Origin: Planctomycetota bacterium
GTDB taxonomy: Bacteria > Planctomycetota > Planctomycetia > Pirellulales > Thermoguttaceae
Assembly: GCA_018897395.1 (NCBI GenBank)
Contig: JAHIKV010000168.1
Location: forward strand, 1-37,938
Reading direction: 5' to 3'
Length of the DNA: 37,938 nucleotides
Of the stretch, positions 29,538 through 37,938 are shown one piece after another. The notes beneath the pieces were generated by a model. That model was not told the origin of the DNA, did no database searches, and saw only the letters and a list, made by a program, of their open reading frames with translations. Made by a program: the position numbers and the translations under genes. Positions within the stretch are counted from its first letter, which is position 1. Each line of letters begins with the position of its first letter.

Positions 29538-30365
29538 ATGAATCTCAAACAGCACAGCGTTCTGCCCGGTTTCGGCCTGACGATGGGCTTCACGCTCTTC
29601 TATTTGGGCCTGATCGTGCTGCTCCCGCTGGCCGGCTTGCTGTTGAAGTCGGCCACGATTAGCTGGGACCAGTTCTACGCGGCGGTCACCGACCCGCAGG
29701 TGGCGGCCTCCTACAAGATCACCTTCGGCGCGTCGCTGGTCGCGGCCTCGGTCAATGCCGTGTTCGGGCTGGCGGTCGCCTGGGTGTTGGTGCGTTATTC
29801 GTTTCCGGGCAAAAACATCGTCGATGCGATGGTCGATCTGCCGTTCGCCATGCCGACGGCCGTGTCGGGCATCGCATTGACGGCGCTCTACGCCCCCAAC
29901 GGCTGGATTGGCCGCTGGCTTGCCCCGCTGGGTATCGAAGTGGCCTACACGCAGCTCGGCATCATGGTGGCGCTGACGTTCATCGGCCTGCCGTTCGTCG
30001 TCCGCACGTTGCAGCCGGCGTTGGAAGACCTGGACGTGGAGATCGAGGAGGCCGCGGCGAGCCTCGGGGCCTCTCGCCGGCAGATTTTCACGCGGGTCAT
30101 CTTTCCCACGATCCTGCCGGCGCTGTTGACTGGCTTCGCACTGGCCTTTGCCCGAGCGCTGGGCGAGTACGGCTCGGTGGTTTTCATCTCCGGCAACTTG
30201 CCGATGAAGACCCAGATCGTGCCGCTGTTGATAATGACCAAGCTGGAACAATACAACTATGCCGAGGCGGCGGCCATCGCCGTGGTCGCGCTCGGCGCGT
30301 CGTTCGTCGTGTTGTTGTTCATCAATCTCGTGCAGTGGTGGAGCCGCCGGTACGCGACGGCGTAG
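29538..30365 (+). CDS. cysT: Sulfate ABC transporter permease CysT
   Basis: This 275-residue inner-membrane permease has about six hydrophobic segments. It has the EAA-type loop EEAAASLGASRRQIFTRVIF, which docks to the ATPase, and CysT-like blocks VDLPFAMPTAVSGIALTALY and GEYGSVVFISGNLPM. It forms the sulfate channel with CysW. There is no visible Shine-Dalgarno sequence before the ATG at 29538, which follows a long palindrome by 17 bp. It lies between sbp and cysW in the same orientation. Confidence 0.93.
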   Translation: MNLKQHSVLPGFGLTMGFTLFYLGLIVLLPLAGLLLKSATISWDQFYAAVTDPQVAASYKITFGASLVAASVNAVFGLAVAWVLVRYSFPGKNIVDAMVDLPFAMPTAVSGIALTALYAPNGWIGRWLAPLGIEVAYTQLGIMVALTFIGLPFVVRTLQPALEDLDVEIEEAAASLGASRRQIFTRVIFPTILPALLTGFALAFARALGEYGSVVFISGNLPMKTQIVPLLIMTKLEQYNYAEAAAIAVVALGASFVVLLFINLVQWWSRRYATA

Positions 30366-30374
30366 AATGTGGCA

Positions 30375-30465
30375 CAGCCGCCGGCACGGCGGAAAATATC
30401 ACGGACTGTTTAGCCGCCGCCGGCACGGCGGCGCAAACCCCCCGGCGTGGACGCCGGGGCTAAAC
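30375..30465. repeat. Palindromic elements between cysT and cysW
   Basis: GCCGCCGGCACGGCGG at 30375-30392 is followed by an element 30408-30465 that starts GTTTAGCC and ends GGCTAAAC. The latter holds two palindromes (around CCGCCGGCACGGCGG and CCCCGGCGTGGACGCCGGGG). It has the same architecture as the 80-bp element but different stems. Confidence 0.85.
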
Positions 30466-30497
30466 GCGGAAACTCGAACACGATCGGAACCACGGCG

Positions 30498-31376
30498 ATG
30501 AAACGCACCGGAAACGTCCGACGGTCGGCGGCCGCCACCACCGAATCCCGCTGGGTCCGCCGGCTGCTGATCGGCGTTTCGTTGGCTTTTCTCGGTCTGT
30601 TTCTGATGATGCCGCTGGCGGCGGTGTTCGCCCAGGCGTTCAGTCGCGGCTGGGAGGTTTACGTCCGCTCGCTCGGCGACCACGACGCGCTGTCGGCCAT
30701 CGGCCTGACGCTGTTGATCGCCCTGATCGTCGTGCCGGTCAACACCGCGTTCGGAGTGATCGCGGCCTGGGCCATCGCCAAGTTCCAGTTCGTCGGCAAG
30801 AGCCTGCTGATTACGCTGATCGACTTGCCGTACAGCGTTTCGCCGGTAATCTCCGGGATGGTCTTCGTGCTGTTGTTCGGCCGTCAGGGCTGGCTCGGCC
30901 CGTGGCTGGATGCACGGGGCATACACATTATCTTCGCGGTCTCGGGCATCGTGCTGGCGACGCTGTTCGTCACCTTTCCGTTCGTCGCCCGCGAGCTGAT
31001 TCCGCTGATGCAGGCCCAGGGTACCGAGGAGGAGGAGGCGGCCCGGCTGCTCGGCGCCGGCGGCTGGCAGACGTTTTGGCGTGTCACGCTGCCGAACGTC
31101 AAGTGGGGACTGCTCTACGGCGTGATTCTTTGCAACGCCAGGGCGATGGGCGAGTTCGGGGCCGTCTCGGTCGTCTCGGGACACATCCGCGGCGAGACGA
31201 ACACCATGCCGCTGCACGTCGAGGTGCTTTACAACGAGTACAACATCACGGCCGCCTTCGCCGTGGCCTCGCTGCTGGCGTTGTTGGCGCTGGTCACGTT
31301 GGTGCTCAAGTCGGCGCTGCAATGGAAGACCGCCGAACAACTCGCCCCGGAGGAACAAGGGTACACGGGGGATTGA
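30498..31376 (+). CDS. cysW: Sulfate ABC transporter permease CysW
   Basis: CysW is the partner permease of CysT. The 292-residue protein has an Arg-rich cytoplasmic N-terminus and about six membrane segments. It has VDLPYSVSPVISG-like sequence (here IDLPYSVSPVISGMVFVL), the EAA-type loop EEEEAARLLGAGGWQTFWRV, and the CysW-type MGEFGAVSVVSGHIRGETN. ATG 30498 was chosen because the upstream frame runs into the palindromes. The restriction-modification genes follow 76 bp downstream, separating it from cysA. Confidence 0.92.
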   Translation: MKRTGNVRRSAAATTESRWVRRLLIGVSLAFLGLFLMMPLAAVFAQAFSRGWEVYVRSLGDHDALSAIGLTLLIALIVVPVNTAFGVIAAWAIAKFQFVGKSLLITLIDLPYSVSPVISGMVFVLLFGRQGWLGPWLDARGIHIIFAVSGIVLATLFVTFPFVARELIPLMQAQGTEEEEAARLLGAGGWQTFWRVTLPNVKWGLLYGVILCNARAMGEFGAVSVVSGHIRGETNTMPLHVEVLYNEYNITAAFAVASLLALLALVTLVLKSALQWKTAEQLAPEEQGYTGD

Positions 31377-31383
31377 CGGGATA

Positions 31384-31412
31384 TTGCGTCGGCGGCGAAG
31401 TGTTGCTACAAT
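31384..31412 (+). promoter_or_regulatory. Promoter-like sequence for the restriction-modification pair
   Basis: TTGCGT (31384-31389) and TACAAT (31407-31412) are 17 bp apart. They lie just after the cysW stop and about 40 bp before the first restriction-modification gene, suggesting the inserted genes bring their own promoter. Confidence 0.55.
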
Positions 31413-31452
31413 CGCCCTGTCCGGCGAGGTAATAAGCGTTAAGGGGAGTGCC

Positions 31453-32220
31453 ATGTCCAACATTCAGTCTCCTCTCGATCAAATTCTCTACGATATTACG
31501 ATGGAGCATTTGGCGAAGCTCGGGGACTATCTTCCCGGTCCAATCAAAAAGGCCGGGGGCACGAGAAACCACCTTTTGCAACGCTATCGAGACGATCCCG
31601 TATACAACATTTTCGGATTGGATTCCAACGAATATCTCGGGGCAACCCTGGCCGGTGGAACCGTCACGAGCATCCATCGCAAGCTCGGCGACATTTTCGA
31701 GGGATGCGTTCGGGCTGTTTTTATGCACGTTTTCGAGTTGACGGCGGACGATATCGTCTATTCCGCGACAATTCGTTCCGGCGAGAACGACGAAACCCGC
31801 AGCGCCGATACTTATCTCCAATTTGATCGCCTGCCGTCACGGGCGAGTCGTCGGATTAGCAACTACTGCGGCCGAGAACTTCAACGTCTGACATCTTCTC
31901 CGCAAGTCAACCTGATTGGCCTTGGAATGGAGGTCCGGCATTGCTACCAGACGGGAGACAGCAAGCGCACGCAGGCCGATGAAGCGATGGCGAGGCACCT
32001 GCTTGTAAGCGGCATATTGCCGATCATGCCGTTGTTCTGCAACCAAAGCAATCCGGGAATCATTCAACGATACCGCAGCGTTTGGGTCGTTAAGGAGGGC
32101 ATGGAAAGCTACGAAATGGTGCGCGAAATGTCGGGGTACGATTTCTATGATTTTTTGCGTCGAAACAAAGAGGATTTCCGAAAGCCGATTTTCGATTTGC
32201 TGCGGAGTTTAACGGCATGA
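31453..32220 (+). CDS. Putative type II restriction endonuclease (by context)
   Basis: I do not recognise the family with certainty. The 255-residue protein has an N-terminal helical region, HRKLGDIFEGCVRAVF with a Glu in a helix, a strand pair around DDIVYSATIRSG, and ETRSADTYLQFDRL. This could be the Asp of a PD-(D/E)XK core, though no classical E-x-K is visible. The C-terminus has RYRSVWVVKEGMESYEMVRE and DFYDFLRRN, a layout seen in many type II restriction enzymes. The stop overlaps the methyltransferase start by 4 bp (ATGA), so the pair is coupled. The ATG has GGGGAG upstream. Its less GC-rich sequence than its neighbours fits acquisition by transfer. Confidence 0.62.
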   Translation: MSNIQSPLDQILYDITMEHLAKLGDYLPGPIKKAGGTRNHLLQRYRDDPVYNIFGLDSNEYLGATLAGGTVTSIHRKLGDIFEGCVRAVFMHVFELTADDIVYSATIRSGENDETRSADTYLQFDRLPSRASRRISNYCGRELQRLTSSPQVNLIGLGMEVRHCYQTGDSKRTQADEAMARHLLVSGILPIMPLFCNQSNPGIIQRYRSVWVVKEGMESYEMVREMSGYDFYDFLRRNKEDFRKPIFDLLRSLTA

Positions 32221-33497
32221 CGCAACAAACACTATTCGAGATCGCACCTCGTTTTGTCAATCGAAGCACCAAGATGGTGACGTTTCAGGGCAAGCTGGAC
32301 TTGCCCATTCATCGTTGGTATCGACTGACGCCGAGTTTCTCACCAAGGCTTGCCGCCGACATTGCTCTCGAATTCAAGTTGAACGAGAACGATTTCGTGT
32401 TGGATCCGTTCAGCGGAGTCGGCACGGTGCCGTTGTGCATGAAGCATCGCGGAATACCTTCGTGCAGCGTCGAAATCAACCCGTATTTACATTTTGTCGG
32501 CACGGTCAAGACCAAAACGTATTCCGATCTTGACGCCGTGCGGGATGTTCTCCTCGATTTTTCCACGTCGGCTGAAAGAGAACTGAACCGTCTGCCAGAC
32601 GAGCGGCAAGCGGAGAACTTCCTTGCGGAAAACGCCGCGTTCGTCCCCGCGCTCCACAACGTCCGCCGTTGGTGGTCGCCGGGAAATCTGATGCAACTCG
32701 TTTGCCTGCGCAGGTTGCTCCTTGCCTACAAGGCAGCGCCCGATCTTCACGATTTGCTGAAGTTGGGCTTGTTGGCCATCTTGATCCCCGTCAGTAATGC
32801 AAAGCACAACCATGTGTCGCTTACATTCGCGGAAACACCGCTTGAAACCGTCGACGTTGCGGCGATTCTGCGGCGGAAATATGCGGAAATGCTGTACGAT
32901 CTGGAAGCTGTGCGGAAGCTGCCGCAAGCCGAGGTTGCGGTCTATCGCGGAAACAGCCGATTTCTGACGGCGGTCTTGCCGAAGTCGCGCCGCGCGTCGG
33001 CCGTCATCACGTCGCCGCCGTATCCGAACCGCTTTAGTTATGCGAGGGAAACCCGCCCGCATCTGTTCTTTTTCAAGTTTATCGAGAATGCGGAAGCGGT
33101 CGGACAATTGGAAACCGACGCGATCGGCGGAACGTGGGGGCGGGCCACGTCGGTCTTGGCGGCGGGCGTCGAGCCAAAAAACGACGTGGTGCGGTCCCAG
33201 CTTTCGCCTTATGTGAAGAATATCCACCCCAAGGGCGACCTGATGGCAAGTTATGTGACGAAATACTTCAATGACATCTACGATCATGCCGAACAAACTT
33301 CGATGGTCTGCGAAGAGAGGTGCCGACTCGCCTACGTTATCGGAAACAGCAAATTCTACGATCAACCGTTGCCCAGCGATGAAATCCTCGGGGCGATTTT
33401 CCAACATTTCGGTTTCCGGCTTGACCGAATCGATAAAATGCGGAAACGTCAGAGCAAGTCGGGACTATACGAGGCCGTTGTTTTTATGAGTCGCTAA
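32217..33497 (+). CDS. DNA methyltransferase (N4-cytosine or N6-adenine type)
   Basis: The 426-residue protein has SAM motif I as VLDPFSGVGT (61-70), followed by CSVEINPY, and catalytic motif IV TSPPYPNR (265-272). TSPPY is typical of amino-methyltransferases acting on N4-cytosine or N6-adenine. Motif I comes first and is separated from motif IV by nearly 200 residues; this spacing suggests that a target-recognition region lies between them. With the preceding gene it should form a type II restriction-modification pair, the methylase protecting the host. It sits between cysW and cysA, ending 26 bp before cysA. Confidence 0.85.
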   Translation: MTQQTLFEIAPRFVNRSTKMVTFQGKLDLPIHRWYRLTPSFSPRLAADIALEFKLNENDFVLDPFSGVGTVPLCMKHRGIPSCSVEINPYLHFVGTVKTKTYSDLDAVRDVLLDFSTSAERELNRLPDERQAENFLAENAAFVPALHNVRRWWSPGNLMQLVCLRRLLLAYKAAPDLHDLLKLGLLAILIPVSNAKHNHVSLTFAETPLETVDVAAILRRKYAEMLYDLEAVRKLPQAEVAVYRGNSRFLTAVLPKSRRASAVITSPPYPNRFSYARETRPHLFFFKFIENAEAVGQLETDAIGGTWGRATSVLAAGVEPKNDVVRSQLSPYVKNIHPKGDLMASYVTKYFNDIYDHAEQTSMVCEERCRLAYVIGNSKFYDQPLPSDEILGAIFQHFGFRLDRIDKMRKRQSKSGLYEAVVFMSR

Positions 33498-33523
33498 CAT
33501 CGATAACTCGAGAAAGGCCGGGC

Positions 33524-34585
<1,062 letters not shown>

Positions 34586-34590
34586 TCTGC

Positions 34591-37500
34591 TCAATCGAGA
34601 TTGCTCAACAGCGCTACCGGGAAATCTGAAAACACGCTCGCCAACGACATGCCGCCTTCGTCGAACGGGCAAGTCTGACCGGTAAAGAGATTCGTCAGCG
34701 GGCGATCCGGCGGGAGGGCGGGAATCAACAGGCGGGTATCGCGCCAAACCGTCTCGCCCAACGGCCGCCACGGTGTTTCGGACTCCTCCTGGGAATGCGA
34801 CGCCAGACGCGCCAGCAGCCGGGGGACGACGACGATCGCCGCTTCTTCCGGCTCTCCGGCCGAAGGGGTTCGTCGCCAGGCGAAGGCGCAGACGTGTTCG
34901 GCCGCGAAACCCTCGACGGCCAACGGCTCGTAGCGGCCACGGCGGAACAGGTCGGCGCGTCGGCGGCGGAATTGCAACGCCTGCCAAGTGACCAGCAGCT
35001 TCAACCGGCTGTCGCGGGGATTTTCCGCAAGGTGGCGGGCCAGCGCCAACCGCTCCTTAGCGCAGGACGCGCCGGCCGCTTGAATCTCGGCCAGCAGCCA
35101 CTTGCGGCGGTCGAAATCTACCGGTCGGCGGTTGTCGGGATCGACCAGCCAGAACTCCCAAAGTTCCTGGCCCTGGTACACGTCCGGCACGCCCGGCGAG
35201 GTCAACTTCAACAGCACTTGCGACAATGCGCTGTACAGCCCGAAATCGACCACGCGCTCCTCGAACGCGCGCAACTCGGCCAGAAAACGGTTCTTCGGAT
35301 TATCGTCCAACACGGCGGCGACGAAATCGCGCACCGCGGCGTCGTATTCCTCGTTGGGGTTGATCCAACTGGTCCGCCGCTTTGCCTCGCGGGTGGCCTT
35401 CTCCATGTAGCCCTGGATCCGCTCGACGAACCGCGGCCACGACTGGGCGTCGGGCGGATCGAGCGGCCACACGCCCAGCAGCGTTTGATAGAGGAGATAT
35501 TCGTCGTTGCGGCTCGGCGCGGCCAGGCCGTCCACCTCGCGGCGGCGGCGCCGGTTCAGCCGCGACCAGCGATTGACGGCCGGCCGCCACTGCTGCGGGA
35601 TTTCGGAAAGGACGTTGATCCTTGCCCGAATGTCTTCGCTTCGCTTTGTGTCGTGGGTGGTAGTGGTGATAAGAGAACCGGGGCGCTGTTCGAGCCGGCC
35701 GCGATTTTCGGCGTGGAAATCGGCTACGCTGCCGCCGCCGCCGACCGGGTCGCCCCCCACCTCGTTCAGCGAGGCCAGCGGCAGGTATTGGTAAAAGGCG
35801 GTGTCCTCGATCCCCTTGGCGACCAGCGGGCTTGTGACCTGCTGGAAGCGTCCGACTAACAGGTCTCGTTCGTCGCGTCCCGCCTCGTTCAGGCCCGGCG
35901 GTTGTTCCAACAGCAACACGTCGCGGATGAAGTCGAACAGTGCGGAGTCGCGGGCGGGGTTGCGCCGCTTGGCCTGGGCCACCGCGCGGTGGATCACGCT
36001 CCGGTCGCGCTCCGAGACCCGGCGGCGGCGGATGTAAGTGCGATATTCCGGGAAACAGGTGAGGATTTCACGCAGCGCCAGCCGCAGGCTGTTCAGCGTG
36101 TAGTCGCGCGTCCGCCGGTGGCGCTCCGAGATGCGATTGAGCCGATTGGCGAGCAGGTGCAGGTCGCTGGACATGGCCACCCGCAGGATCAGCAGCTTCG
36201 CTTGATACGTCACTTCGCGGAAGTCGGTCCCCTGGCCGGTGAACCGCTTGTAGATTTTCAGCATCTCGTGCAGCCCGTTGCGATCGACCGACACGCGATT
36301 GACCATATTGAGGAAGTCGTATCCGGTGGTTCCGGCCACGGGCCAGGTTTCCGGCAGCGGCTCTTCCGGACTGAGAATTTTTTCCACGAGCACGTAGAGC
36401 GGCAAGCGGTACGTCGGATGATCGCCGCCGGCCGCAGGCGGCGCGTTCACAGGGGACTGTCCCAATTTTCGCGGCCCGGCGGATGTTGCGTTGCCAATCC
36501 CCGTATCGGCCGCGAAAATGGGACTGTCCCCCTCGGTCGCCGGCGCTCCTTCCAGCAGCAGGTCGGGCGGAGGATGGCCGCCCAGCCCGCGCCACAACTC
36601 GCCGAGCACCCGCGGCTCGACCGCCTCCCAGCGGAGCGTTTCCGAGACGGGCCCGTCGGACGAGGACGTTCGCTGTTCGATGAGCCGCCGATGGGCCGCG
36701 CGGGCCAACGCCTGCACGTATCCCCACTGAAGCCGCCAGAGATATTCCAGCGGGTCGAACAGGCCGTCGATGTGGTCGATCCGCAGTCCGTCCACCTCGC
36801 CGCGGACCAGCATGTCGAAGATGAGCTGGTGGATCGGGTCGAAGACTTGCGGGTCTTCGGTGCAGACGGCCGCCAGTTCGTTGATGTCGAAGAACCGGCG
36901 GTAGTTCACCTCGTCGGAGGCGGACTTCCAGTGGGCCAAACGATAGACCTGGGCGTTCAACACTGAGTCCAGCCGGTCGAAGCTCCGCGGGTCGTCCGGC
37001 GTGCCGTTCAGTTCGCGCAGGTTCCGCTCGATAAACTCGGCAATCGGCTGGCAGTCGCCGGCCAGCCGGCGCAAGCGGCCCTTGATTACCTCCTTCTCCC
37101 GCTGACGCTCGGTTGCCCGAAGCGTTTCGGTCTCGGTGGCGGGTGGAAGATATTCCAAGGCGGTCAGGATGCTTTCCAACTCGCGCAGCTCGTCGGACTC
37201 GGCGCCCAGCGCGTCCTTCAATTCATCGAGCCGGTGGGTGAGGATGATCGGATACGTTCGCGGATCGAGCGGCAGCCGCTGCTGGAAATACCGCAGAAAA
37301 AACGCCCCGTCATGGTATTCCAACCGCAATTGCCCCGATTCGAGGACCTCGCCGTATTGATCGCCCAACAGCGGCAGCAGCACTTTGTTCTTCAGTTCCG
37401 TCTTCACCGGATGCCAGTCGATGTCGAAATAATGCGCGTACGGCGAGCCGGGTCCGTTTTCCAGAACGTTGCTCCACCAGGCGTTTTCGGCGGCGACGAT

Positions 37501-37851
37501 CCCCATGTGGTTGGGCACGATGTCTTGGATCAGGCCCATGCCGTGTTGGTGAAGCACGGCGGCCAGCGCCGAGTAGCCTTCCGCGCCGCCTAGCTCGGCG
37601 TTGAGCCGTCCGTAATCGACCACGTCGTATCCGTGCGGGCTGCCGGCGGCGGCCTTCATGCACGGCGAGGCGTAGACGTGGCTGATGCCCAGTTCATGGA
37701 GATAGGGGACCAGCGCCGCCGCGTCGTTGAAGGTCATCCGCTCGCGGTTGAATTGCAGTCGGTAGGCGGCCTCGGGCCAACCGCATTGTTCGGCGATCGC
37801 CCGCCGCACGTCGGCGACGATCTCGTCGACCCACCAGCGAAGATCGTTCAT
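34591..37851 (-). CDS. treY: Malto-oligosyltrehalose synthase TreY
   Basis: TreY, a GH13 enzyme, converts the reducing end of malto-oligosaccharides into a trehalose unit; TreZ then releases trehalose. The 1086-residue protein has an N-terminal AAYRLQFNR-type start, QDIVPNHMG, the nucleophile Asp359 in GLRIDHIDGL, the acid/base Glu490 in VLVEKIL, AGTTGYDFLN, and THDTKRSED with the third catalytic Asp. The distance between nucleophile and acid/base is about 130 residues, far longer than in typical TreY. Part of it (about 441-467) is encoded by an inverted repeat. It is longer than the usual 700-950 residues. Its ATG overlaps the upstream gene's stop by 4 bp. Confidence 0.93.
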   Translation of the reverse strand: MNDLRWWVDEIVADVRRAIAEQCGWPEAAYRLQFNRERMTFNDAAALVPYLHELGISHVYASPCMKAAAGSPHGYDVVDYGRLNAELGGAEGYSALAAVLHQHGMGLIQDIVPNHMGIVAAENAWWSNVLENGPGSPYAHYFDIDWHPVKTELKNKVLLPLLGDQYGEVLESGQLRLEYHDGAFFLRYFQQRLPLDPRTYPIILTHRLDELKDALGAESDELRELESILTALEYLPPATETETLRATERQREKEVIKGRLRRLAGDCQPIAEFIERNLRELNGTPDDPRSFDRLDSVLNAQVYRLAHWKSASDEVNYRRFFDINELAAVCTEDPQVFDPIHQLIFDMLVRGEVDGLRIDHIDGLFDPLEYLWRLQWGYVQALARAAHRRLIEQRTSSSDGPVSETLRWEAVEPRVLGELWRGLGGHPPPDLLLEGAPATEGDSPIFAADTGIGNATSAGPRKLGQSPVNAPPAAGGDHPTYRLPLYVLVEKILSPEEPLPETWPVAGTTGYDFLNMVNRVSVDRNGLHEMLKIYKRFTGQGTDFREVTYQAKLLILRVAMSSDLHLLANRLNRISERHRRTRDYTLNSLRLALREILTCFPEYRTYIRRRRVSERDRSVIHRAVAQAKRRNPARDSALFDFIRDVLLLEQPPGLNEAGRDERDLLVGRFQQVTSPLVAKGIEDTAFYQYLPLASLNEVGGDPVGGGGSVADFHAENRGRLEQRPGSLITTTTHDTKRSEDIRARINVLSEIPQQWRPAVNRWSRLNRRRRREVDGLAAPSRNDEYLLYQTLLGVWPLDPPDAQSWPRFVERIQGYMEKATREAKRRTSWINPNEEYDAAVRDFVAAVLDDNPKNRFLAELRAFEERVVDFGLYSALSQVLLKLTSPGVPDVYQGQELWEFWLVDPDNRRPVDFDRRKWLLAEIQAAGASCAKERLALARHLAENPRDSRLKLLVTWQALQFRRRRADLFRRGRYEPLAVEGFAAEHVCAFAWRRTPSAGEPEEAAIVVVPRLLARLASHSQEESETPWRPLGETVWRDTRLLIPALPPDRPLTNLFTGQTCPFDEGGMSLASVFSDFPVALLSNLD
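36452..36531. repeat. Inverted repeat in frame within treY
   Basis: Arms at 36452-36476 and 36508-36531 pair over GGGGACTGTCCC and ATTTTCGCGGCC, with one mismatch and one extra base. The treY frame stays open, encoding DSPIFAAD and RKLGQSP segments. Confidence 0.88.
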
Positions 37852-37938
37852 GGCAGTTGCCCCTTTGGTCCGAACAAGAGCATTTCGTATGGAAGCAGTC
37901 CGTCGAGCGGCCGATCCGCGTCGCGCCGACCGCCGTAG
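37848..37938 (-). CDS. C-terminal end of an upstream gene, cut by the window edge
   Basis: An open minus-strand frame enters from the right edge and ends with LLPYEMLLFGPKGQLP and a TGA that overlaps the treY start (ATGA). About 30 residues are visible, too few to identify. Coupling to treY suggests a trehalose or glycogen gene such as treZ, but this is inference only. Confidence 0.5.
   Translation of the reverse strand, partial: YGGRRDADRPLDGLLPYEMLLFGPKGQLP

Overview
The window is GC-rich bacterial chromosome, most likely from a planctomycete or a close relative in the PVC group. I infer this from the protein style, dispersed small operons, a GYF_2-type membrane protein, an OleC-like ligase and a very heavy load of short palindromic repeats. 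No rRNA, tRNA, prophage, transposase or CRISPR array is visible. Most genes are housekeeping or transport genes, with small toxin-antitoxin-like modules and restriction-modification genes set between them.

Layout. 0.3-5.5 kb: a CPBP membrane protease, then cell-wall genes on the minus strand (murC, a small membrane protein, murB; uppS further on), with an MNT/HEPN toxin-antitoxin pair and a small membrane protein on the plus strand. 5.7-11.6 kb: a high-affinity phosphate importer on the minus strand in the order pstS-pstC-pstA-pstB2-pstB1. It is interrupted by a plus-strand antitoxin/RelE-like pair and by a co-oriented DUF4160/DUF2442 pair, each with its own promoter-like sequence. 11.9-18 kb (plus strand): glgC, a second RelE-type pair, a CAP/SCP secreted protein, an OleC-like adenylating enzyme and a GYF_2 membrane protein. 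18-21.2 kb (minus): a membrane protein, a DUF2283/nuclease-like pair and acetyl-CoA synthetase. 21.5-26.2 kb (minus): a single-chain MmeI-like restriction-modification enzyme and a secreted alkaline phosphatase. 26.4-34.6 kb: a sigma-54 enhancer-binding protein divergent from a sulfate-type ABC importer (binding protein, CysT, CysW, CysA), whose operon is split by a two-gene restriction-modification system. 34.6-37.9 kb (minus): malto-oligosyltrehalose synthase TreY and the tail of one more gene.

How the genes work together. Phosphate is served by the Pst importer and alkaline phosphatase, and sulfate by the Cys importer under probable sigma-54 control. Envelope synthesis is served by MurB, MurC and UppS. 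Storage glucan and trehalose metabolism are served by GlgC and TreY.

Two signals stand out. First, the two PstB proteins are degenerate in complementary ways: PstB1 keeps the Q-loop Gln and H-loop His but lacks LSGGQ, while PstB2 keeps LSGGQ but lacks both the Gln and the His. Together they would make one complete and one dead ATP site, unlike the usual PstB homodimer. Second, short palindromic elements of several families fill the intergenic spaces and also lie in frame inside four genes (pstB2, the MmeI-like gene, the sigma-54 regulator and treY), where they are translated as extra loops. One 80-bp element occurs twice, in opposite orientations but with the same downstream flank.
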